A stretch of 64,000 nucleotides of DNA, from positions 248,001-312,000 of the forward strand of contig JAOWCC010000286.1 in the NCBI GenBank assembly GCA_030867875.1, written 5' to 3'. Below the pieces are notes generated by a model. That model did no database searches and was not told the DNA's origin. It saw nothing but the letters and a program-made list of their open reading frames with translations. A program made the translations under genes and the position numbers. Below are positions 51,326 through 63,019 of this stretch, in pieces (within the stretch, counting starts at the first letter, position 1; each line of letters begins with the position of its first letter). The DNA comes from Actinernus sp. WN-2022 (lineage: Eukaryota; Cnidaria; Anthozoa; Actiniaria; Actinernidae).

Positions 51326-51721
51326 TCAAGCTTTTCCGCTTACCTGTTTCTTTAAAATGTCAATAAATTTCTTCTGTCCCTTGAAATGCAGCGTGCACGG
51401 CACTTGCATGCCTTCTCCATCGCCACGGTTAACTGCCTTGCCAGTTACCACCACAGTGCAGGAGTTTTGCTTATTGGCCCGCAAAAAGTAGAAAATAGTC
51501 TTTGCAAAACGGCCAGATTTGCCTTTCATTAAATGTCCAACAACTTCGCCAGAATGTAGCACACATACCGTCTACTTGTCGACACTATTGCTTGGTTCTG
51601 GTACAGCGTTTAGCTCCTCAACAAGATCCGGGGACCAAACTTCTTGGTACACATGATATCCTTTGATAAAAGAATCCACGTTCTAAAAGACGATATTTTC
51701 AGACATTTGCACGGAAGCCAT
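51326..51721 (-). pseudogene. HIRAN-like domain frame antisense to the transposase, copy 1
   Basis: From ATG 51721 (minus) the frame encodes MASVQMSENIVF, a TAG, then DSFIKGYHVYQEVWSPDLVE, EPSNSVDK, a second TAG, then VCVLHSGEVVGHLMKGKSGR and a basic C-terminus with FKGQKKFIDILKK. The pattern (GYHVY, W-P, E-P-N..D, V-V, GHL) resembles HIRAN domains, which bind DNA 3' ends. Both TAG stops are also in copy 2, so they predate the duplication. Confidence 0.4.
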
Positions 51722-51949
51722 CAGGTAACGTCAAGTTGCAGCTCCAAGCAGCTCTCAAAGGCTATTTTAATACTGGACTGTAGTGTTTTACAGTCAAACC
51801 GGATGTTCCTTTGACGGTCACTTTCACACCTTGTAAAATTGTACAAAGACCCTTATGTTTTAGTTTGGCCATTGTTTCCGGTTATTGCAGTGAAAACCCG
51901 CATCATGCAGTACGCCGTCATTGAGGAATTTCAACAATAATGCTTGGAA

Positions 51950-53302
51950 ATGTCGGAGAAGTCTCTCAAGCGTAAGATTGCTACTAAATCTTTGGAGGAG
52001 AAATACAAAGCTCTCAAAGACATTGAGAAGGGCGTAGCAAAGAAAGAGGTAGCAAAAAAGTATGGCGTTCCTTTAAACACTTTATCCACGTGGGTGAAGA
52101 GCAAAGAGAAGATTTCAGCTGCTTTCGAGAATGGTAAAAGTCCAAAGACACTGAAGCTCAAAGGCGCAAATTTTGAATCTTTAGATAAAGCGATATACAA
52201 GTGGTTTATGAATGCAAGAGAGCGAAATGTTCCAGTTAGCGGTACGTTGCTTAAAGAGAAGGCAGTTCTATTTGCGAAAGAGCTCCAGATTGAAGATTTT
52301 ATGGGTTCCGATGGCTGGCTTGACCGTTGGAAAAAAGACACACTGTCACGTTTAAGACTGTTGCTGGAGAAGGAAAGTCATGCACCCCTCAAATTACCGC
52401 ATCTTGGGACGAGACAACTCTGCCAACAATTATTTCCAACTAGAAGCTTTAAGACATTTTCAATGCTGACGAATTTGGCTTGTTTTATCAAGGTCTTCCC
52501 AACAAAACTTTGAATTTGAAGTCTGAGAAAAGCGTGGGTGGTAAGCACAGCAAAATAAGACTGACTGGTATGGCTGCTGCAAATGCAGTGGGCGAGAAGT
52601 TGCCCATGTTTGTTATTGGCAAATCTTCCTTCCTCCTAATACGACATCCAAGACCCAGCCAATGGACCAAAGAGTTATTAGATCACTAAAATCCACTACA
52701 GAGCCCTCGCAGTTCAGCTTTTCATCCGTGCGGTGGACAATAACCAGCCTTTGCCCAAAATAAGCATCCTATTGGCAATGAATATGCTAACTGCAGCCTG
52801 GGACATAGTGTCAGAAACAACAATTGAAATCTGCTTCAAAAGAGCTGGCATCTCGAAGCAGTCACAGGTGTGTGCTATGAATGATGATGATGACCCTTTC
52901 AAAGAGCTCAATGAAGAACTTGACAGCCTGAGAGAGAGAGCACCAGATCTCGCATCACTGCAAGTTAACGCTGAATGCGTGATAGGATGTGATGACGAAC
53001 TCCAAACAGCTGATACCGAGCTGCCGAGTGATAGTGACATTCTTGCTGAGTTTCGACCAGATGACAGTGAGCTTGAAGAGGAGGATGACACAGAGGTGGT
53101 AATAGATGAACCGCCGCCGAAACGACCCTCAAAACACGAACTGTGCCACGCCATTGACGTGCTACTGACATACGCTTTGTTTGTGGAGGATCAAATCGAT
53201 GATTTCAAATCTAACGTGACAAAGCTCTCCAGAATCATCGACAGCAATAGACTCACGGAACAGCGTCAGGGCCTATTAACAGACTATTTCTGTAAAAAGT
53301 AG
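51950..53302 (+). pseudogene. Tigger/CENP-B-like transposase, copy 1 (DDE core deleted)
   Basis: N-terminal HTH (KRKIATKSLEEKYKALKDIE, VAKKYGVPLNTLSTWVKSK) and second HTH (WFMNARERNVPVSGTLLKEKA) of CENP-B/pogo type. After a frame change near 52410-52450, the catalytic domain starts (FNADEFGLFYQGLPNKTL). It then loses about 208 bp at 52625, removing the second Asp region. The acidic C-terminal tail is open to 53302 in a further frame. Not functional. Confidence 0.75.
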
Positions 53303-53696
53303 TGTATTTTCTCCATATCTGTTCTGTTCTGTTTTATTTGCCAAGTATTGATCCGTTTTTTACTCTTTCTCCGTAAAAAAAAACCTGATTAAAGGCAAAC
53401 TCTATGAATAGAAATAAAGTATATAAGCAAAACACCATTTTGTTCCCTAATTTCCGGTCATTTGAAACCCGAGGGGCGTAGCCTCGAGAGTTTTAGTGTT
53501 TTCGAAATATTTGAATCCCGTGATGAAACACGAACATTGAGTGTTTGACATGTTTCTCATGCGAATGGCTAAACCTAAAATTTACATACGCTTCTTTACA
53601 AACATCTTTATCAAGTATTGTTTACCGTTCGGACTGTTGTATTTGATTCAATAGATGGCTTATTATTCTTTGTTGCTAGCAGTGATTTCAACTAGC

Positions 53697-53775
53697 GTAA
53701 CAGTAGTGTAGTGGTGAAGAGTTAGAACAAGCAGTTGGAAGGGTCGAGGTTCGAACTACAGTGGAGGCACACGTT
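53697..53775 (+). repeat. tRNA-derived SINE-like unit, copy 1
   Basis: TAGTGTAGTGGTGAAGAGT resembles an RNA polymerase III A box. GAGGTTCGAACTA, about 40 nt downstream (53747-53759), resembles a B box. No cloverleaf with a full acceptor stem was recognised, so this is a SINE head or tRNA relic rather than a tRNA gene. Confidence 0.5.
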
Positions 53776-53934
53776 TTCTTTCTATGTCGTTTATTTACTT
53801 CTTCACTTCTTACTTGTATAAAGTAGTTAGCGGTTCATGAGTATGATGATTAAGAACAGTTTCATCACTAGTGATTTTCAACTGGTGTTTCATTGGGTTT
53901 CATTGGGAGTTACAGATCTTTATCAAAAGTTATG

Positions 53935-56129
53935 CATACTTATTAGCCGAGTACGAAATCTTTATATGTGGCTAAATGAAATTTAGGCAAGGTTAAAATC
54001 GAGGCATTGCTGGTCAGCGGTTTCCCCCATTTGGCTTCTATGTGCGGGGTGCCTTAGGACCTTTCGCAGGGGCTCCTTCGTGCCATGTGCTTCAGTGTCA
54101 GATCATTGCGGATCGTGACCCTGTTCTTTTGCTGCTCGAGTGGTTAATCGCTTGTTACTTGCTTTGTTCTTCGCATCGATGGATCAAGGAGGTCGACAGA
54201 CAAGAAATAGCCTGGATTCTGCTCTGTTTCCCGTGTCGACGGCGGAGGTCTCGGCATCGCCGTGTTTGCCTGTGGTTTCGTCGGGTTTAACCTCTGCATC
54301 GAGTGCCCAAAACGAACTCCACTCGACCCCGAATAGCGTTGGAGTGCCTTTGTCGCCGGAGGTTCTAGCAGCGGTGACTGCGGCAGTCCAAGCAGCCTTT
54401 GCGACGGCTAAGGACTCGTCACCAGCACGGGAACCTTCGTCAGCAGTCTTATCGGGCCCGTCGGCGAGTTCGTCCACGTTTTATGCCAGTCAGGGGATCA
54501 ACTCACGGGCTGATCAATTGCTTGCCTCGGGAGCTGGTTTTGTGGCGCCTCAGGCTCTGGCTGCTTCTTCGGGACTGGCTCAACAAGGTAGGCCTCCGAT
54601 TGTTGTCCCATCCTTTGTAAATACGATTTCGTTGCCGGTTTCATCGGCCATTTCTTTGCCCGCAAGCAGCTCTGCTATTTCGGCTCAGTTGAATCATGTG
54701 CCCGTCGCGAACATTCCAGGACTTCCGCCTATGAACTTTGAACAGCCTTTCATTGTGGGCCCGGGCTTTTCGCCAATCCCGGTGAAACTTGTGTCGCAGA
54801 TTGTTGCCGGGAAATACGTCGACCTGAGTGATTTACTAGCGGCCAATCTAGTGTTAGTCGATCAGGAGCCCCAGTTGCTTTTGGATGGCCGCCTCATGCT
54901 CACCTCGTCGTCAAAAAAGCAGCGCCGGCGTATCGAGGACGTTGTTAGTTGGACAGAAGCGTTCACTTTGTTCTGCTTGGTTTTGACCACTTATTTTCCC
55001 AATCGCTGGCTAGACCTGACCAACTACAAGCTGTTAATTCTGCGCACGTATCGCCAGTTCAGTGGTCGGGTCTGGCTAGCATATGACCAAGCCTTTCGTG
55101 AGCATGCGGCAGCGGCGAGGATCACCGACTGGTCTACGCTAAATGTGCAGCTCTATAACTTCCACACTGCAGGTGCATCCGTGCGGAGCATTCCGAGCAG
55201 AGCAGACTCGATAGAAGCGATAGGCTCGAACTCAAGCGCAGAAATCTGCAAGTCATGGAATCGTGGGCACTGCTCAGCTCCATACGCTAACTGCAGGTTT
55301 GCCCAGAAGTGCAATTTTTGTTCTGGCTCCCATCGGTCACTGGATTGTGGCAGCGCTAGCAGGAGTACCAGGGTGGAAGGCAGGCGGCAGTCCCGTTCTC
55401 CAGCGCCATCACGGGAGAGCTTCAAGCGGAAGAAGCTTTAGGCTATCACGTACAATGCTTGTGTTAAGCAAAGAAGCTTTAGGCGAACAATCTAAACATA
55501 ATCTTAGCCCAGCCTCTACTCCGCTCTGCTCTAGGTTCTCGCAGGCAGTTTATCAATTTTCTAAGGGTCCGATAGCACTATTTCCAGTGGAGTTGGCTTA
55601 GTCAAAAACAAAAAAAAACAAAAAAAAACAAAACAAAAATGTACATACATGTTATTGTTATCTTCACTTTTCCATCAGCGGTCAGTCAAGTTACAGTTCC
55701 GCGTAACCAAGTCTATCTTGGGTTGTCATTGTATTAAATGCCATGTGTTTCACGTGGCGAGCTCGTGTTCCATGGGTCCCCAGTCATTTATCCATTCTGC
55801 GTTTGTCTTATTGATTTTATTTTCAGCTTACGGTGTGCTGCCCCCCGTTGCTAGGGTCTCCCCCTTGTCTGTGGATCGATTTACTCAGGAATGGATTAAT
55901 CATCCGGACCAACAGCAGGTCTCGTATATCCTTGATGGACTGCGCTCGGATTTTAAGCTAGGTTTTCGTGGCTCAGCACAATTGAAATCTGCCAAAAGGA
56001 ACAAGCCATCAGCCTACCAGCATCCCGAAGTCATTGATGCATATTTGGCTAATGAAGTATTGTTGGGGAGGGTGGCAGGCCCCTTTCTAGTCCCCCCCCC
56101 CCCATTTTCAGACTTGCATTTTCAGCGGT
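53935..56129 (+). mobile_element. DIRS-type retrotransposon, 5' part, interrupted by a LINE
   Basis: The GC-rich segment carries a gag-like gene (54179-55441) and the first part of a pol frame (about 55838-56125: RVSPLSVDRFTQEWINHPDQ, DFKLGFRG, NKPSAYQHPEVIDAYLANEV). The pol reading is cut by a LINE at about 56130, and the rest of the DIRS is not found after the LINE. Confidence 0.65.
54179..55441 (+). CDS. DIRS gag-like protein with zinc knuckles
   Basis: 420 residues from ATG 54179 (MDQGGRQTRN). An Ala/Ser/Pro-rich N-terminal half is followed by a folded domain (KYVDLSDLLAANLVLVDQEP, RRIEDVVSWTEAFTLF, YRQFSGRVWLAYDQAFREHA). Near the C-terminus are Cys/His knuckles (CKSWNRGHCSAPYANCRF, KCNFCSGSHRSLDC) and a basic tail. 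It packages element RNA in virus-like particles. The frame is open throughout. Confidence 0.65.
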   Translation: MDQGGRQTRNSLDSALFPVSTAEVSASPCLPVVSSGLTSASSAQNELHSTPNSVGVPLSPEVLAAVTAAVQAAFATAKDSSPAREPSSAVLSGPSASSSTFYASQGINSRADQLLASGAGFVAPQALAASSGLAQQGRPPIVVPSFVNTISLPVSSAISLPASSSAISAQLNHVPVANIPGLPPMNFEQPFIVGPGFSPIPVKLVSQIVAGKYVDLSDLLAANLVLVDQEPQLLLDGRLMLTSSSKKQRRRIEDVVSWTEAFTLFCLVLTTYFPNRWLDLTNYKLLILRTYRQFSGRVWLAYDQAFREHAAAARITDWSTLNVQLYNFHTAGASVRSIPSRADSIEAIGSNSSAEICKSWNRGHCSAPYANCRFAQKCNFCSGSHRSLDCGSASRSTRVEGRRQSRSPAPSRESFKRKKL

Positions 56130-56280
56130 CAGCATGGCGAGAAGCCGTGTTCATTCTCGCTCTCTCAAAATCGAACTATTATTACTGTTTTGTATCCTCC
56201 AACTCAAGAAACATAACCACTACGACTACTTAGGAAGGTCTAGTCACGCTAAACATGTATTTGGAGAGACTACAGAACCC

Positions 56281-58425
56281 ATGGAGGAGCAAACATCCAA
56301 TAGACGACTCGAATCGCCCTGGGAAGACAGACGCCATTTTGGACCAAATCAACTTCGTGGAAAAGGTTACTTCGCATCAAGGATTAACCGCTATCCTAAC
56401 TCCAGCTCTAGTTTCCAATTGATACGGCTAATAATTAGCGGAGACGTCTGCCTCAATCCTGGACCCGAACGATGTAACGTTTGTGCCAAGACAGTCGCTC
56501 GCAATCACCGTGCTTTAAGCTGCGTCTTATGTGACCGCCGGTGCCACATTAAATGTGGCAATGTGACGCCAAACGAATACAAACGGATACAACTGACTGA
56601 TAAGGCAACCTGGACATGTCCTGGGTGTGTACACTTTAATCCTGCCTGCCTGTTATCAGAGTTACCTTTCAACAACATTAGCATCTCTACTTTTGAGACG
56701 CTATACGAAAATAACTCATGTAGTGAAGATGTAGACCCAGTTCTTCTTCATTCACCAGTTATATCTAACAGTCATAATGGTACGAATACTGAGGATCCCC
56801 TAGACAGCATATTACGTGTGAGACAAGACAACCACAACAGAGATCTAATAGTGCATCAGAACATTAATAGTCTGCAAAACAAGTTCGAGGAACTCAAACT
56901 TATAAATGAAAAACTAAAGGCAAGCATTATCGTACTGACCGAGACAAAAATTGACTCTACCTACCCTGATAGTCAATTCAGACTACTTAATTATCGACTG
57001 TATCGAAATGATAGGGCCAAAGGAGGAGGAGGTGTATTAGCCTACGTATCTAGGAGCCTCGCAACCAAGAGACTAAAGCCACCGAGATCTTATAAAACAA
57101 TTGAACCTCTAGCACTTGATGTAAAGCTAGGAGACAGAAATGCTGTGATACTTGGAATGTATAGACCTCCACGATGCACAGGCCCCAGCTATTACAATGA
57201 GCTGGAAGATGAACTCAACAGCATTTTCTCCTGGGCCATTTCACTAAAACAAACAGTCATAACACTGGGTGATCTTAACCTTGACAGATTAAAACCATAC
57301 AATAGAGAAGGCAAACTACTCAGAGACATGGAAGAAATCTTTGATTTTAAGTGTCTAATTAATCAAGCAACAAGAGTGACGAATACTTCTCAAACTCTCA
57401 TAGACGTTATTCTTACAAATAAGGCTGAGTTGTTCAGTACTACAGGGGTTGTTGATCTCGGACTCAGTGACCACGCAATGGTATACGGATTCCTCACACC
57501 GACAGTAAAACGTTATGCAGCCAAAGTCATTACTTTCAGAAGTATGAAAAACTTAAACATTGAGAAATTCAAGGAGGACCTGAAAGAAACTGTTGCGGTT
57601 CTAGATTTAGACACATCAACATCTGTTGATAAACAGTACACGTTGTGGCACACAGGGATCACCAGTGTTCTGGGCAAACATATGCCTATAAAAAAGATGA
57701 GGGTGAGAGAGAAAGACGCCCCATACATAACCACGGAATGGAAGCAGGCCATACGAAAGAAAAGGAAGTATGCGAAATTATTCAATAAGGATAGGAATCA
57801 GGAGAACTGGGAATTGATGAGAAAATGGCGTAATAATGCAACGCGCATAAGAAGAAAGGCAATTAAAGACTATTGGAGGGAAAAATCTAAGGACCTAAAA
57901 AACAATCCCAGAAATTTCTACAATACTTTCACACCATTCATTAATGGAAAGTGCAAAAAAGACAGTACCGAAATCACACTCAACGTTCAAGGTAAAGTCG
58001 AACACGATCGAGGTATAGTAGCAGAAGAGTTCGCTAAGTACTTCGCCACTATAGCGGATAAAATTGGGGATCCAGTAATCTTAAATTCAGCAGACACTGA
58101 ATGCGAGAACCACAACAGTATAAAGAAGATCCGAGACAGATGGTCCCCCAATTCCTTTACTTTTCGGAATATTAATAGAAACGAAGTCCATCACGTTCTA
58201 GCACATCTTAACCCAAACAAAGCCACAGGGTTTGACCTTATACCGCCTAGAGTACTAAAAATAGCAGCGGATGAACTAGCCACATCCCTTACAACCCTTT
58301 ATAATCAATCAATAAAGGATAGTGTATGGCCTATGGCGTGGAAGAAAGGGGAATGGATTCCAGTGTTCAAGAAAGAAGACTCACTCGACAAAGCAAACTA
58401 CAGACCAGTTACTGATCACAATTGA
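56281..58425 (+). pseudogene. LINE ORF, first part: PHD-like finger, endonuclease, start of RT
   Basis: Near residue 55-65 the sequence SGDVCLNPGP resembles a 2A ribosome-skipping motif. A PHD-like finger follows (CNVCAKTV, CVLCDRRCHIKCG, WTCPGC). The APE-type endonuclease spans about 56840-57490 (HQNINSLQNKFEEL, LTETKIDS, RGGGVLAYV-like, GDLNLD, SDHAMV). The RT begins after it (ATGFDLIPPRVLK, WKKGEWIPVFKK). The frame ends at 58425 because of a small deletion near 58405. Confidence 0.75.
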
Positions 58426-59686
58426 TAAAATATTTGAACAACTCCTATGCAAACAACTGAGTGAGCTATCAGAAATAATGTTTGATCCCTTCATGTCAGC
58501 CTACCGAAAACAATATAGCTGCGAGACCACAATCGTACGAATGGTTGAAGATTGGAAGCAAGCAACTGATAATGGACAAGCTGTGGGCATTCTATCGACG
58601 GACATGAGTAAAGCCTTCGATTCGATGTACCCCCTTTTATTATTATCGAAGCTTAAAGCCTATGGAGTATCGGACAGCTCTGTAACTCTCCTGCATTCAT
58701 ATTTTAAGGATCGCAAAAACAGAACCAGACTGGGAAACGTCACCAGTGAATGGAAACCAATAAATAGGGGTTGCCTATGGAACATTTATCAGAATGATCT
58801 ATTTTACTGTGAAAAGAAATCTCAGTTATCGATGTATGCAGATGACCACCAACTCTACTTCTCGCACCATAAAGTCGAAAATGCAGTAAAAACATTGCAG
58901 AATGACGGGAAAACAACATCCGAATGGTACAAATCTAATTACTTAGAGGGCAATCTAAGCAAGTATCAAGTGATGATCATGGATAAGAGTAAACGAGATC
59001 TGTCAGACGTAGATATTGACAATCAAAGAATCAGGAATGCAGAGGAGATCAAATTACTAGGGGTCATTTTAGACAAAGAACTTAATTTCACAACACACAT
59101 TTCCACGATTTGCAACAAGACCAGTAGACAGATTGGCGTATTGATGAGACTAAGAAAACTAATACCAATTGAGGCAAAATTGCAAATTTACAAATCTGCA
59201 GTCTTGCCACATTTGACTTACTGTGGCCTTGTTTGGCACTTCTGCAGAGCGAGTGATCAGAAAAAACTGGAACGAGTAAACGAGAGAGGACTAAGAGCAG
59301 TATTCTGTGACTGGAACTCGACATACGATGAACTTCTAAAGCGAGCTAAGATGACGAGCCTTTACAACAAACGCTTGCAGGATATAGCAATTTTCATGTA
59401 TAAGACTAAGTACAATCTGCAACCTAAAAACATTATGGAACTTTTTAAATCATCACCATCATCTTACAACCTTAGAAATTCAGACTTTTATATTCCAAGT
59501 TTTAAAACTGTAAAATATGGAAAGCATGCACTTAGGTACTTTGGCCCTTGTTTGTGGTCCAAGCTTAGCTCGAAAGAGAGAAACTTACCAACGCTACAAA
59601 GTTTCAAAAGTAATATTAGAAAAAGAGATCTAACTAGTCTGGCAGCCAGCGACTCTTGCAAGAATTGTTTTCTTTGCAATAGCTAA
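58405..59686 (+). pseudogene. LINE ORF, second part: RT palm and C-terminus
   Basis: Continues the RT (LSTDMSKAFDSMYPLLLLSKL, RKNRTRLGN, YADDHQLYF at about 58835-58860, then the C-terminal LTYCGLVWHFC and FLCNS end). Between INRGC and LWNIYQNDL about ten residues usually present (the block before the active site) are missing in frame, so the enzyme would be defective even without the frame change. Confidence 0.75.
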
Positions 59687-60112
59687 AATAATTACATGTT
59701 TACATAATGAGGGTGGGAAAGTGCGAGTGATCAGTGATAAGATAGTTATTTCAATCATTGACTGTAAATAGAGTATTTATAGATAACCTTGACAAATTTT
59801 TAAACTTAGTTTTACATATTTATATATATACACATATGGGAGGTAATTAGCCCTTGCAGGAACCATTGTGTTATTTTAATCATTTTATCTCAAACTATCA
59901 TTATGTAAGATTTTATTCTGTTTAACACTAAATCGTGCTATACTATGCTGATCGTATTATATTCCTTACTCATATATTTGTAAAAGTTAATAGCGTTCCT
60001 AGATATATATTAGGTGTATTTTAACTAGTGTCCCCGATTAGTAGACTACTTGTGGTCAGCTATAAGATTGACACGTTAATAAAGTTATTATTATTATTAT
60101 TAGCAGTTTTGG
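59687..60112 (+). other. LINE 3' untranslated region
   Basis: AT-rich, with TATATATA tract near 59820, AATAAAG at 60079 and a short TTA repeat tail that abuts duplicated segment copy 2. Confidence 0.5.
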
Positions 60113-60387
60113 ATGTTGATGATGACAAATTTGCATCCGGAGCATATTCCGTGATGCATTCAAAGGAACACCGGAAAGTGGCAGCCAGTGTAAAAAAAAA
60201 GGGTGATAAAGAAATACAATGACAAGTCAAAGAACATCATTAAGGACACAGTAAAGACGACATGAAACAAGATGAGGCCCTTCATTGCTTTTTGTCAGGC
60301 GCTCCGTGAAACGGAACAGGAGGCTTTGGCCCTCGAACTTGAACGCAATTTATCGGATCTCGAGGCAGAATCATCTGGTAAGTATAT

Positions 60388-60650
60388 ACAGTTGAATCCC
60401 GATAACTCGAAGCTCGCGCTAACTCGAAGCTCGCGCTAACTCGAAGCTCGCGCTAACTCGAAGCTCGCGCTAATTCGAAGCAAAATTGATTTCCTCTGGA
60501 TTTGCGTCATACATTTAATGTAATTTTACCCTCCGCAACTCGAACTCTCGATAACTCGAACCTCCCGCTAACTTGAAGCAATTTTTGTTTCCCTTCAGGT
60601 CATTTTCTTTATAATTTTACCCTCGAGAACTCGAACCTCGTTTATCAAGA
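60388..60650 (+). repeat. Tigger/pogo-like terminal repeat region, copy 2, with 17-bp expansion
   Basis: Same terminus as copy 1, but with four consecutive units of GCTCGCGCTAACTCGAA (17 bp) at 60410-60478 where copy 1 has about one. Confidence 0.55.
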
Positions 60651-60844
60651 CGTAACGAGACAAAACGTACTTCAGAACATTGAATTTATTTTGAAGCAGC
60701 ATGTATTCTGTGTGTTAACTTCTCTAGTTTCTTGGGTTTACATTACATAAAACGTGTCAGTTCAGTCCTGTGAGAATATTGTACGTGATAAGCGGTGACA
60801 GCAGGAATCAAAGGGAAACAAAGGATCCATTCAACCAGCTTTCA

Positions 60845-61240
60845 TCAAGCTTTGCCGCTTACCTGTTTCTTTAAAATGTCAATAAATTTCTTCTGTCCCT
60901 TGAAATGCAGCGTGCACGGCACTTGCATGCCTTCTCCATCGCCACGGTTAACTGCCTTGCCAGTTACCACCACAGTGCAGGAGTTTTGCTTATTGGCCCG
61001 CAAAAAGTAGAAAATAGTCTTTGCAAAACGGCCAGATTTGCCTTTCATTAAATGTCCAACAACTTCGCCAGAATGTAGCACACATACCGTCTACTTGTCG
61101 ACGCTATTGCTTGGTTCTGGTACAGCGTTTAGCTCCTCAAGAAGATCCGGGGACCAAACTTCTTGGTACACATGATATCCTTTGATAAAAGAATCCACGT
61201 TCTAAAAGACGATATTTTCAGACATTTGCACGGAAGCCAT
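60845..61240 (-). pseudogene. HIRAN-like domain frame, copy 2
   Basis: Equivalent to 51326-51721, with the same two in-frame TAG codons and an essentially unchanged C-terminal 78-residue frame. Confidence 0.4.
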
Positions 61241-61468
61241 CAGGTAACGTCAAGTTGCGGCTCCAAGCAGCTCTCAAAGGCTATTTTAATACTGGACTGT
61301 AGTGTTTTACAGTCAAACCGGATGTTCCTTTGACGGTCACTTTCACACCTTATAAAATTGTACAAAGGCCCTTATGTTTTAGTTTGGCCATTGTTTCCGG
61401 TTATTGCAGTGAAAACCCGCATCATGCAGTACGCCGTCATTGAGGAATTTCAACAATAATGCTTGGAA

Positions 61469-63019
61469 ATGTCGGAGAAGTCTCTCAAGCGTAAGATTGC
61501 TACTAAATCTTTGGAGGAGAAATACAAAGCTCTCAAAGACATTGAGAAGGGCGTAGCAAAGAAAGAGGTAGCAAAAAAGTATGGCGTTCCTTTAAACACT
61601 TTATCCACGTGGGTGAAGAGCAAAGAGAAGATTTCAGCTGCTTTCGAGAATGGTAAAAGTCCAAAGACACTGAAGCTCAAAGGCGCAAGTTTTGAATCTT
61701 TAGATAAAGCGATATACAAGTGGTTTATGAATGCAAGAGAGCGAAATGTTCCAGTTAGCGGTACGTTGCTTAAAGAGAAGGCAGTTCTATTTGCGAAAGA
61801 GCTCCAGATTGAAGATTTTTTGGGTTCCGATGGCTGGCTTGACCGTTGGAAAAAAGACACACTGTCACGTTTAAGACTGTTGCTGGAGAAGGAAAGTCAT
61901 GCACCCCTCAAATTACCGCATCTTGGGACGAGACAACTCTGCCAACAATTATTTCCAACTAGAAGCTTTAAGACATTTTCAATGCTGACGAATTTGACTT
62001 GTTTTATCAAGGTCTTCCCAACAAAACTTTGAATTTGAAGTCTGAGAAAAGCGTGGGTGGTAAGCACAGCAAAATAAGACTGACTGGTATGGCTGCTGCA
62101 AATGCAGTGGGCGAGAAGTTGCCCATGTTTGTTATTGGCAAATCTGCAAGACCACGGTGTTTCACTGGCGTAAGAAACATCCCCTGCCGATACCGATCGC
62201 AGAAGAAAAGTTGGATGGACAGTGCTCTGTTTGAAGAGTGGATCAGAGAGCTTGATAGAAAGTTTGTGGGAGAAGGCAGGAAAATTTCACTTGTTGTGGA
62301 CAACTGCCCGGCCCACACACACGTTGGAGGACTTAAATCTATCCATTTAGTGTTCCTTCCTCCTAATACGACATCCAATGGACCAAAGAGTTATTAGATC
62401 ACTAAAATCCCACTACAGAGCCCTCGCAGTTCAGCTTTTCATCCGTGCGGTGGACAATAACCAGCCTTTGCCCAAAATAAGCATCCTATTGGCAATGAAT
62501 ATGCTAACTGCAGCCTGGGACATAGTGTCAGAAACAACAATTCAAATCTGCTTCAAAAGAGCTGGCATCTCGAAGCAGTCACAGGTGTGTGCTTTGAATG
62601 ATGATGATGACCCTTTCAAAGAGCTCAATGAAGAACTTGACAGCCTGAGAGAGAGAGCACCAGATCTCGCATCACTGCAAGTTAACGCTGAATGCGTGAT
62701 AGGATGTGATGACGAACTCCAAACAGCTGATACCGAGCTGCCGAGTGATAGTGACATTCTTGCTGAGTTTCGACCAGATGACAGTGAGCTTGAATAGGAG
62801 GATGACACAGAGGTGGTAATAGATGAACCGCCGCCGAAATGACCCTCAAAACACGAACTGTGCCACGCCATTGACGTGCTACTGACATACGCTTTGTTTG
62901 TGGAGGATCAAATCGATGATTTCAAATCTAACGTGACAAAGCTCTCCAGAATCATCGACAGCAATAGACTCACGGAACAGCGTCAGGGCCTATTAACAGA
63001 CTATTTCTGTAAAAAGTAG
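61469..63019 (+). pseudogene. Tigger/CENP-B-like transposase, copy 2
   Basis: Same HTH domains and the same upstream frame change as copy 1. Here the catalytic region is retained: ADEFG (first Asp), LVVDNCPAH (second Asp) and FLPPNTTS. Ten bases are missing before the block with the third Asp (MDQRVIRSLKSHYRAL), shifting the frame. Premature stops occur in the acidic tail (GAATAG near 62797 and AAATGA near 62841). Not functional. Confidence 0.75.

Larger units (their letters stand above)
50628..53934 (+). repeat. Duplicated segment, copy 1 (with dead Tigger-like transposon)
   Basis: Nearly identical over its length to 60113-63629, covering the coding remnant, AACTCGAA-rich transposon end, antisense HIRAN-like frame, transposase, and a tRNA-like unit. 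Compared with copy 2 it lacks about 208 bp inside the transposase (junction near 52625). Confidence 0.85.
56130..60112 (+). mobile_element. Near full-length LINE (APE-type endonuclease, RT), defective
   Basis: Carries a long ORF (56281-58425), a frame-shifted continuation (about 58405-59686) and a 3' region ending in AATAAAG and an ATT/TTA repeat tail near 60080-60104. It is inserted in the DIRS pol frame. Domain order (2A-like motif, PHD-like finger, endonuclease, RT) fits a CR1/L2-like clade; the clade is not certain. Confidence 0.8.

Noticed and set aside
52714..53154. Ser-rich minus-strand frame (and its copy at 62542-62871)
   Set aside because: It is the complement of the acidic transposase tail; Ser runs arise from GAT/GAG-rich coding sequence.
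53697..53775. Functional tRNA gene
   Set aside because: A and B boxes are present, but I could not pair a complete acceptor stem or identify an anticodon arm.
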